30,472 nucleotides of DNA from an uncultured Eubacteriales bacterium (GTDB lineage Bacteria > Bacillota > Clostridia > Oscillospirales > Oscillospiraceae), in contig URDJ01000033.1 of assembly GCA_900546615.1 (NCBI GenBank), positions 1 through 30,472 on the forward strand, read 5' to 3'. The notes beneath the pieces are model-generated. The model had not been told where the DNA came from. It saw only the letters and a program-made list of their open reading frames with translations, and did no database searches. Shown piece by piece: positions 16,547 through 22,239 of the stretch. Made by a program: the position numbers and the translations under genes. Each line of letters starts with the position of its first letter. The stretch's first letter is position 1.

Positions 16547-17380
16547 GTGGTAGATTTTGTGTGCAAAGACAGCTATGACCTCAAGGACTTTATAGACCTT
16601 ATCGACTATCTGCGCTCGCCCCGGGGCTGCCCGTGGGACAGGGAGCAGACGCATGAGAGCATCCGGCGCAACGTGCTGGAGGAGGCCTACGAGGTCTGCG
16701 AGGCCATCGACGAGGGCAGCCCCGAGCACATTTGCGAGGAGCTGGGCGACCTGCTCATGCAGGTCATATTCCACGCGAGCATGGCGAAGGACGAGGGCCA
16801 GTACGACATGGACGCCATCGCCGACATGGCCTGCAAGAAGCTAGTACACCGGCACCCGCATGTTTTCGGCACCGTGAGCGCCGAGACGCCCGACAAGGTG
16901 CTCGAGAACTGGGACGCGATAAAGCGCGCGGACAGGGCGCAGCAGACCGCCGCCTCGGCCATGGACGGCATCTCCCACGGGCTGCCGGGGCTGATGCGCT
17001 CGGAGAAAATCCAGAACAAGGCTGCGAAGCTCGGCTTCGACTGGCCCTGCGTCGGCGGGGCGATGGAAAAGCTCCGCGAGGAGGTCGGCGAGCTGCAGGA
17101 TGGTATAGATGCGGGCGACCTGGAGAATATTAAGGAAGAGCTGGGTGACGTACTCTTTTCCGCCGTGAACGTGGCGAGGTTCTATAAGCTTGACTCCGAG
17201 CAGCTCATGCACGCGGCCTGCGAGAAGTTCATAAGGCGTTTCCGCTTCATCGAGGAGGGCGCGGCGAAGCTCGGCCGCCGGCTCGAGGACATGAGCCTCG
17301 ACGAGATGGAGGAGATATACCAGCAGGCGCGCCATGAGCTGGAGGGCAAGGAGCCTGTTCCGGTCAAACACTGTGAGTAA
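16547..17380 (+). CDS. mazG: nucleoside triphosphate pyrophosphohydrolase MazG
   Basis: A 277-residue cytoplasmic enzyme that hydrolyses NTPs or dNTPs to NMP and PPi (house-cleaning). It has two MazG repeats. The first carries 'SPRGCPWDREQTHESIRRNVLEEAYEVCEAID' (about residues 24-55) and 'CEELGDLLMQVIFHA' (about 64-78), giving the EExxE...ExxD metal ligands. The second repeat, near residues 175-215, has 'KLREEVGELQDGI' and 'IKEELGDVLFSAVNVAR', again with the metal residues. The start is GTG at 16547 after AAGGGG. It is a stand-alone enzyme, without the extra SAM-dependent domain found in B. subtilis YabN. Confidence 0.95.
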   Translation: MVDFVCKDSYDLKDFIDLIDYLRSPRGCPWDREQTHESIRRNVLEEAYEVCEAIDEGSPEHICEELGDLLMQVIFHASMAKDEGQYDMDAIADMACKKLVHRHPHVFGTVSAETPDKVLENWDAIKRADRAQQTAASAMDGISHGLPGLMRSEKIQNKAAKLGFDWPCVGGAMEKLREEVGELQDGIDAGDLENIKEELGDVLFSAVNVARFYKLDSEQLMHAACEKFIRRFRFIEEGAAKLGRRLEDMSLDEMEEIYQQARHELEGKEPVPVKHCE

Positions 17381-17391
17381 TTTGCACCGAA

Positions 17392-17421
17392 TTGTGGAAT
17401 AGGAGCAAATCTCGATATATT
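17392..17421 (+). promoter_or_regulatory. possible promoter of hup
   Basis: TTGTGG at 17392-17397 and TATATT at 17416-17421, 18-base spacer, about 30 bases before the HU ATG. The -35 is imperfect. Confidence 0.45.
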
Positions 17422-17451
17422 ATTCGATCTCATTTTTCAGGAGGAATACCA

Positions 17452-17727
17452 ATGAATAAGGCAGAACTCATCTCCGCCGTGGCCGAGAAGGCCGGACTGT
17501 CCAAGAAGGACACAGAGAAGGTCATAACCGCCACCATCGACGCCATCACCGCCGAGCTGGTCGCCGGTGAGAAGGTCTCGCTGGTCGGTTTCGGCAGCTT
17601 CGACGTCAAGACCCGCGAGGGACGCACGGGCCGCAACCCCAAGACCAAGGAGGAGATCTGGATCCCCGCCTCCCGCATCCCCCAGTTCAAGGCCGGCAAG
17701 GCCCTGAAGGACGCCGTCGCGAAATAA
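17452..17727 (+). CDS. hup: HU family DNA-binding protein
   Basis: A 91-residue nucleoid protein that bends DNA as a dimer. The N-terminal helices 'MNKAELISAVAEKAGLSKKD', the turn 'GEKVSLVGFGSFDVKTREGRTGRNPKTKEEI' (the DNA-binding arm region) and 'IPASRIPQFKAGKALKDAVAK' are standard HU. The arm-tip Pro (RNPKT) that inserts into DNA is present. GGAGG lies 8 bases before the ATG. It is probably monocistronic, with a strong terminator directly after. Confidence 0.97.
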   Translation: MNKAELISAVAEKAGLSKKDTEKVITATIDAITAELVAGEKVSLVGFGSFDVKTREGRTGRNPKTKEEIWIPASRIPQFKAGKALKDAVAK

Positions 17728-17734
17728 GACCGTA

Positions 17735-17765
17735 AACGCCCCCGCTCTAGCCGAGCGGGGGCGTT
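17735..17765 (+). terminator. strong hairpin terminator of hup
   Basis: A 13-bp perfect stem (17735-17747 with 17753-17765), loop TAGCC. Only TT follows, so the very stable stem would have to do the work. Confidence 0.75.
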
Positions 17766-17787
17766 CCATGTCCGGGGGAGGTGCGGA

Positions 17788-17871
17788 ATGGCCAGGTTTC
17801 AGATACCGAAAATACCGGGGACCACGAACAAGACCGAACCTTCTTCGCTCTTGACATTGCACCGCCTCTGA
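17788..17871 (+). CDS. short ORF (27 codons), uncertain
   Basis: It has a ribosome site GGGGGAGG 7 bases before the ATG and encodes MARFQIPKIPGTTNKTEPSS followed by LLTLHRL. The opening recalls small ribbon-helix-helix proteins that start with an 'IPGTTNKSIRFP' type segment, so this may be the truncated head of such a gene. That is a memory-based guess. The strong promoter at 17851-17879 begins inside it, which argues that the ORF is a relic or that its transcript is separate. It lies just past the hup terminator, with no promoter of its own. Confidence 0.35.
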   Translation: MARFQIPKIPGTTNKTEPSSLLTLHRL

Positions 17872-17879
17872 TATATACT
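17851..17879 (+). promoter_or_regulatory. strong promoter of the ABC exporter leader
   Basis: TTGACA at 17851-17856 and TATACT at 17874-17879, 17-base spacer. The predicted start site is about 17886, giving a leader of about 200 nucleotides before the first exporter gene. Confidence 0.8.
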
Positions 17880-17884
17880 TCTTT

Positions 17885-17896
17885 TGCGCTAGCGCA
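17885..17896. promoter_or_regulatory. perfect palindrome at the transcription start
   Basis: TGCGCTAGCGCA, 12 bases, perfectly symmetric, placed on the predicted +1. It could be a repressor operator. As RNA the symmetric arms have no loop, so a 5' hairpin is less likely than a DNA site. Confidence 0.55.
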
Positions 17897-17922
17897 CAGA
17901 TCAGTGAAGGGAGGCGAACAGA

Positions 17923-18006
17923 ATGGCGAAGACCCGTATGAACCATGTCATCAATGTCAATTCATCCGCATTTTCCGGCGGGCCGTCGCGTTCTGCGTGT
18001 CTCTGA
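17923..18006 (+). CDS. 27-codon leader ORF upstream of the ABC exporter
   Basis: The ribosome site GGGAGG lies about 9 bases before the ATG. The product is MAKTRMNHVINVNSSAFSGG followed by PSRSACL. It is the only ORF with a good ribosome site between the strong promoter and the exporter, and its stop lies 33 bases before a powerful terminator. This geometry is that of a leader peptide in ribosome-mediated attenuation, as known for bmrB before the B. subtilis bmrCD exporter genes. The peptide has no signal sequence and no run of one amino acid, so a drug that stalls ribosomes would be the natural cue. A secreted or modified peptide cargo (single Cys near the end) is a less likely reading. Confidence 0.55.
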   Translation: MAKTRMNHVINVNSSAFSGGPSRSACL

Positions 18007-18037
18007 CTGTGCTGTAATTGCGCTTTCTGGATTTTCT

Positions 18038-18074
18038 GAGCGTGCCCCGGTTTCCGGCCGGGGCACGCTTTTTT
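18038..18074 (+). terminator. terminator/attenuator between leader ORF and ABC exporter
   Basis: An 11-bp perfect stem (18040-18050 with 18058-18068), loop of 7, followed by six T at 18069-18074. It lies between the only visible promoter (17851-17879) and the first exporter gene at 18090, so exporter expression needs read-through. A partial alternative pairing exists between 17975-17981 (CCGGCGG) and 18045-18050 (CCCCGG), 6 bp with one bulge, which would break the terminator. That antiterminator is weak. Confidence 0.85.
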
Positions 18075-18089
18075 GCTTTTGGAGGATAT

Positions 18090-19940
18090 ATGAAGGAAGG
18101 TAAACTCTCCGGCAGAGATAAGACAAGGCTCATTTGCCGCTTCCTGCGGCCGGTACTGTGGGCATTTGCACTTGGTCTGTTGTTTTCCCTGTTCAGCCAG
18201 ATATTCAACGCCCTTATACCGCAGATCGTCCGTGTCACCGTGGACTCTGTGCTCGGTATAGAAGAACCGCAGCTGCCGAGCATCATCAGTTCCCTGCTGC
18301 CCATCGAGGCCCTGCGCTCCGAACCGGCACGTGCGCTCATTTGGGCCGCCTGCGCCGTTGCCGTTTTCGCTGTGCTCAGAGGCCTTGCTATCTTTGGCCA
18401 GCGTATTTTCCTCGCCAAAGGCTCCGAGAGCTTTGTCAAGAGTATCCGCGACCAGCTCTTCTCCCACATTCAGCGCCTGCCCTTTGCATGGCACTCCGAG
18501 CACTCGACCGGTGAAATCATCCAGCGCTGCACCTCCGACGTCGAGGTCGTCCGCGCCTTCGTCTGCGACCAGCTCGTTGAGGTCATGCGCACCCTTATAC
18601 TCATCTGTGTCTACCTCTGGGCCATGTTCGCCATAAACACAAAGCTGGCACTGGTTTCACTTGCCTTTATGCCCGCAGTCGCGCTCAGCTCCGGCCTGTT
18701 CTACCGCAAGATCGGTTCCCGCTTCAAGGTCGCAGACGAGGCAGAGGGAGAGCTCACCACCATGGTGCAGGAAAATCTCACAGGCGTACGAGTGGTCCGC
18801 GCCTTCGGCCGGGAAAGCTTCGAGCTGGGCAAGTTCGATATAAGGAACAACCGTTTCTCAGAGCTCTGGATAAAGCTCGGCTACGTGCTCTCAGTATACT
18901 GGGCTACCGGCACACTCCTGACCTGCCTGCAGGTCATGGTTATCTTCATTCTCGGCGTGGTCGAGGCTGTGAACGGGCAGCTCTCCCTCGGCGGTTTTCT
19001 CGTCTTCGTCAGCTACAATTCTACCCTTGCCTGGCCAGTCAGGAGCATGGGCCAGGTGATCTCCGACATGAGTAAGGCCGGCGTATCTATGGACCGGGTC
19101 GCTTACATTCTCAGCGCCCGGGAAGAACGTGACCTCCCGGACTCGAAAGATGCACCAATGGACGGCGACATTGCCTTTGCCCACGTCAGCTTCGGCTATG
19201 ATGGGAAGGACATACTGCACGACGTCTCCTTTACCATCCCCGCAGGCTCCACTTTCGCCATTCTCGGCGGCACCGGTTCGGGCAAGAGCACCCTCGTCCA
19301 CCTGCTCGACCGGCTCTACGACCTAGGTGATGGTCAGGGAAACATCACGATAGGCGGGCTCGATATCCGGCTCATAAAACGCGAGCACCTGAGGCGGAAC
19401 ATTGGCCTCGTGCTGCAGGAGCCGTTCCTCTTTTCCCGCACCATACGCGAGAATATCGCCATCTCACGCCCCGGCGCCTCCGAAGCCGATATACGCCGCG
19501 CTGCGGCTGTCGCGTGCGTGGATGAGGCCATCTCCGAGTTCCCGGATGGCTACGACACCCTGGTCGGCGAGCGCGGAGTGACCCTCTCCGGCGGCCAAAA
19601 ACAGCGTATAGCCATCGCACGTATGCTGCTTGCGGATCCTCCTGTCATGGTCTTTGACGACTCGCTCTCAGCCGTCGATTCCGAGACCGATTCCAATATT
19701 CGCAGTTCCCTGCGCAAATACCTCAAAAACGCAACGGTCATACTTATCTCGCATCGTATCACTACCCTCATGCAGGCAGACTGTATCCTGGTGCTCGAGA
19801 ACGGGCGCGTCACCGACCTCGGCTCCCATCAGGAGCTGATCTCCCGCCCCGGAATCTACCGCGACATCTATAATATCCAGATGAACAGCGATGACCGGAC
19901 GCTGATCGAAGAAGGAGGTTCAGGCCATGCCGGCATATGA
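18090..19940 (+). CDS. heterodimeric ABC exporter, subunit 1 (degenerate-site NBD)
   Basis: A 616-residue half-transporter: a six-helix membrane domain (about residues 20-330) followed by an ATPase domain. The start chosen is ATG at 18090, with GGAGG 5 bases upstream; a longer frame would translate through the terminator. Walker A is GGTGSGKST at about 393-401, the signature LSGGQ is near 498, and Walker B VMVFDDS is near 519-525. The usual catalytic Glu after Walker B is Asp. The switch His is present (ILISHRITT). An Asp here with an intact LSGGQ is the pattern of the non-catalytic half in BmrC/LmrC-type exporters. It pairs with the next gene, which overlaps by 14 bases. Likely cargo: drugs or lipids. 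Confidence 0.94.
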   Translation: MKEGKLSGRDKTRLICRFLRPVLWAFALGLLFSLFSQIFNALIPQIVRVTVDSVLGIEEPQLPSIISSLLPIEALRSEPARALIWAACAVAVFAVLRGLAIFGQRIFLAKGSESFVKSIRDQLFSHIQRLPFAWHSEHSTGEIIQRCTSDVEVVRAFVCDQLVEVMRTLILICVYLWAMFAINTKLALVSLAFMPAVALSSGLFYRKIGSRFKVADEAEGELTTMVQENLTGVRVVRAFGRESFELGKFDIRNNRFSELWIKLGYVLSVYWATGTLLTCLQVMVIFILGVVEAVNGQLSLGGFLVFVSYNSTLAWPVRSMGQVISDMSKAGVSMDRVAYILSAREERDLPDSKDAPMDGDIAFAHVSFGYDGKDILHDVSFTIPAGSTFAILGGTGSGKSTLVHLLDRLYDLGDGQGNITIGGLDIRLIKREHLRRNIGLVLQEPFLFSRTIRENIAISRPGASEADIRRAAAVACVDEAISEFPDGYDTLVGERGVTLSGGQKQRIAIARMLLADPPVMVFDDSLSAVDSETDSNIRSSLRKYLKNATVILISHRITTLMQADCILVLENGRVTDLGSHQELISRPGIYRDIYNIQMNSDDRTLIEEGGSGHAGI

Positions 19941-21759
19941 CGAGCAGGAATATACACAGTCCTTCAACTTAAGGACCTGGAAAAGCCTCGGCCCATATCT
20001 GCGTCCCCGTCGCCGTGAATTCCTGCTGCTTGTCTGCATGAACCTGCTTACTGCGCTTGTTGACGCCGCGCTGCCGCTTTTTCAACGCTATGCCGTCTCC
20101 GATTTTATTGAAGCAGGTTCGCTCTCCGGGTTATGGCCCTTTGCACTCGTTTACCTGGCTGCCATTCTCATACAGTCCTTGGCTGTCATGGGCTTCACCA
20201 CCTGCTCCATGGCCATAGAAATGAACCTGGGCCGCGACCTGAGACGCAGGATGTTCGTCCATTTGCAGGAGCTTTCCTTCTCCTTCTACAACGTAACTCC
20301 GGTTGGGTACCTCATCAGCCGCGTCATGAACGACTCAAACAAAATTGCGGGCATGTTTGCCTGGAACCTCGCCAACATGCTCTGGGCGTTCTGCTATCTC
20401 ATCTTTGTCCTTGCTTCCATGCTGCTGCTCAACTGGAAGCTGGCTGTCGTCGTCGCGCTGGTGGTACCGGCGGTCGCGCTGCTGACGGCCTATTTCCAGA
20501 ACCGTATACTGTTCTGGAACCGCCGCGTACGCAAGCTGTTCTCTCGTGTCACCGGCTCCTACAACGAGGGTATAACAGGAGCAAAGACCTCAAAAACACT
20601 CGTGATAGAGGACGCTAATGACGCCGAGTTCATCTCGCTCACTTCAGATACCCGCGCGAGCGCGATCAAAGCAGCGAAGCTCGGAGCAGTGTACATACCG
20701 CTTGTTCTCTTTTGCTCTACCCTTGCCGTAGCTATCGTGCTGTATCAGGGCGGGCGCATGAGCCTCGACGGATTGCTCGGCCTGAGCACTCTCTCTGCCT
20801 TTGTCGCCTATGCCGTTGGGATCTTCGAGCCTGTGCAGATCCTCGCCGAAGGCCTCGCGGAATTCATCTCCCTGCAGGCCAATATCGAGCGCGTTACCGG
20901 CCTGCTCGATACCCGGCCCAGCGTCCAGGACTCCGAGGCCGTGCTTGAAAAGTACGGCGACAGCTTCAAACCGAAACGTGAGAACTGGGAGCCGATACGC
21001 GGCGACATCGAGTTTTGCGACGTGACCTTCCGCTATCCCGACGGTGGAGAGGATGTGCTCTCGCACTTCGACCTCAAGATACCTGCCGGCACTACTGTGG
21101 CCATCGTGGGGGAGACCGGCGCGGGCAAGTCCACGCTCGTGAACCTTGCCTGCCGCTTTTTCGAACCGACGGGCGGTCAGATACTCATAGACGGCGTGGA
21201 TTACCGCGAGCGGAGCCAGCTCTGGCTGCATTCCTCGCTTGGCTACGTCCTTCAAAGCCCGCACCTTTTCTCCGGCTCGCTTCGGGAAAACATACGCTAC
21301 GGCCGGTTGGACGCCACGGATGAGGAGGTCGAGGCCGCCGCGCGCGCCGTCTCCGCCGACGTGGTCGCAGAGAGGCTCGAGAACGGCTGGGACAGCGACG
21401 TGGGTGAGGGTGGCGACAGGCTTTCCACCGGCGAGAAGCAGCTCGTCTCCTTCGCTCGGGCGGTGCTGGCCGACCCGCGCATCTTTGTCCTCGACGAGGC
21501 CACCAGCTCCATCGACACCCAGACTGAACAGCTCATCCAGGACGCGATAGGGCACATATTAAAGAACCGCACGAGCTTCATCATCGCCCATCGGCTCTCG
21601 ACCATCCGCCGGGCCGATCTCATTCTCGTCGTCCAAGACGGGAAGGTCGTCGAACGGGGCACCCATCGCGATCTGCTGCTCCGGCACGGCTATTACCACG
21701 AGCTGTACAGCAAACAGTTTGCCGAGGAATCCTCAGCCCGAGTGCTGAGGACGGAATAG
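19927..21759 (+). CDS. heterodimeric ABC exporter, subunit 2 (catalytic Walker B)
   Basis: A 610-residue half-transporter with the same membrane-then-ATPase layout. Walker A GETGAGKST is at about residues 395-403 and Walker B IFVLDEATSS is near 519, with the canonical catalytic Glu. The signature is LSTGE instead of LSGGQ, near 499. It therefore supplies the working Walker B and the degenerate signature, the exact complement of subunit 1. One consensus ATP site would form from this Walker A/B plus the LSGGQ of subunit 1, and one degenerate site from the opposite pair. The ribosome site AGGAGG lies in the end of the first gene. The gene closes the operon, followed by a bidirectional hairpin. 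Confidence 0.94.
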   Translation: MPAYDEQEYTQSFNLRTWKSLGPYLRPRRREFLLLVCMNLLTALVDAALPLFQRYAVSDFIEAGSLSGLWPFALVYLAAILIQSLAVMGFTTCSMAIEMNLGRDLRRRMFVHLQELSFSFYNVTPVGYLISRVMNDSNKIAGMFAWNLANMLWAFCYLIFVLASMLLLNWKLAVVVALVVPAVALLTAYFQNRILFWNRRVRKLFSRVTGSYNEGITGAKTSKTLVIEDANDAEFISLTSDTRASAIKAAKLGAVYIPLVLFCSTLAVAIVLYQGGRMSLDGLLGLSTLSAFVAYAVGIFEPVQILAEGLAEFISLQANIERVTGLLDTRPSVQDSEAVLEKYGDSFKPKRENWEPIRGDIEFCDVTFRYPDGGEDVLSHFDLKIPAGTTVAIVGETGAGKSTLVNLACRFFEPTGGQILIDGVDYRERSQLWLHSSLGYVLQSPHLFSGSLRENIRYGRLDATDEEVEAAARAVSADVVAERLENGWDSDVGEGGDRLSTGEKQLVSFARAVLADPRIFVLDEATSSIDTQTEQLIQDAIGHILKNRTSFIIAHRLSTIRRADLILVVQDGKVVERGTHRDLLLRHGYYHELYSKQFAEESSARVLRTE

Positions 21760-21842
21760 AAACCGCAAGGCACAGGCTGTGGAGACCCATAATTGTTACC
21801 CCCAGCATAGCCGCAAGGCCTGTAGGGCCCATCGGCGCGCGA

Positions 21843-21874
21843 AAAGGGCGGGGCTTTGTTTGGCCCCGCCCTTT
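21843..21874. terminator. bidirectional terminator between converging units
   Basis: A 12-bp perfect GC-rich stem (21843-21854 with 21863-21874), loop TTTGTTTG. It lies between the ABC exporter (plus) and ireB (minus). The T/A-rich arm ends give a short U-run in both directions. Confidence 0.8.
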
Positions 21875-21887
21875 ACATATTATTGAT

Positions 21888-22130
21888 TCACTTGCCCAGA
21901 TAGCTCACGAGCAGTTCCTGCAGCAGCTCGTCTCTGTCGAGACGGCAGATGAGGCTGCGGGCGTTGTTGTAGTTCGTGATGTAGGTCGGATCTTCAGAGA
22001 TGATATAGCCGACCAGCTGGTTTATTGGGTTGTAGCCCTTGACCTTCAGAGAGTCGTACACGGATGACAGGATCTCGCGTGTCTCGTTCCGGTTGTCAAT
22101 AGCTGTGAATCTCCTCGTTACATCTTCCAT
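21888..22130 (-). CDS. ireB: IreB family regulatory phosphoprotein (UPF0297)
   Basis: An 80-residue small cytoplasmic protein. The start at 22130 has AGGAGG 8 bases upstream; an in-frame ATG 13 codons earlier does not. '[45 protein letters not shown]' (about residues 15-62) is the family core, and '[14 protein letters not shown]' the C-terminal helix. IreB in Enterococcus is a target of the IreK Ser/Thr kinase and influences cephalosporin resistance. In most Firmicutes the gene lies between alaS and ruvX. Here it follows pheT by 109 bases with its own extended -10 promoter, so the usual neighbourhood is broken. Confidence 0.94.
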   Translation of the reverse strand: MEDVTRRFTAIDNRNETREILSSVYDSLKVKGYNPINQLVGYIISEDPTYITNYNNARSLICRLDRDELLQELLVSYLGK

Positions 22131-22178
22131 GTCGAACCCCTCCTCGGTCGTTTGGTATGATTGCCTCAACTGAGAAAC

Positions 22179-22206
22179 ATTATACCAAAATTCACGGAAG
22201 TGTAAA
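22179..22206 (-). promoter_or_regulatory. promoter of ireB
   Basis: TTTACA at 22201-22206 and TATAAT at 22179-22184 on the minus strand, 16-base spacer, with the extended TGG before the -10 box. No clear terminator separates pheT from this promoter, so some read-through is possible. Confidence 0.8.
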
Positions 22207-22239
22207 GCTCTGCAATATTACTTTTCGATTACAAAAGCT

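Noticed and set aside
18018..18089. Upstream start of the first ABC gene
   Set aside because: The extra residues are the translated terminator hairpin; GGAGG fits only the ATG at 18090.
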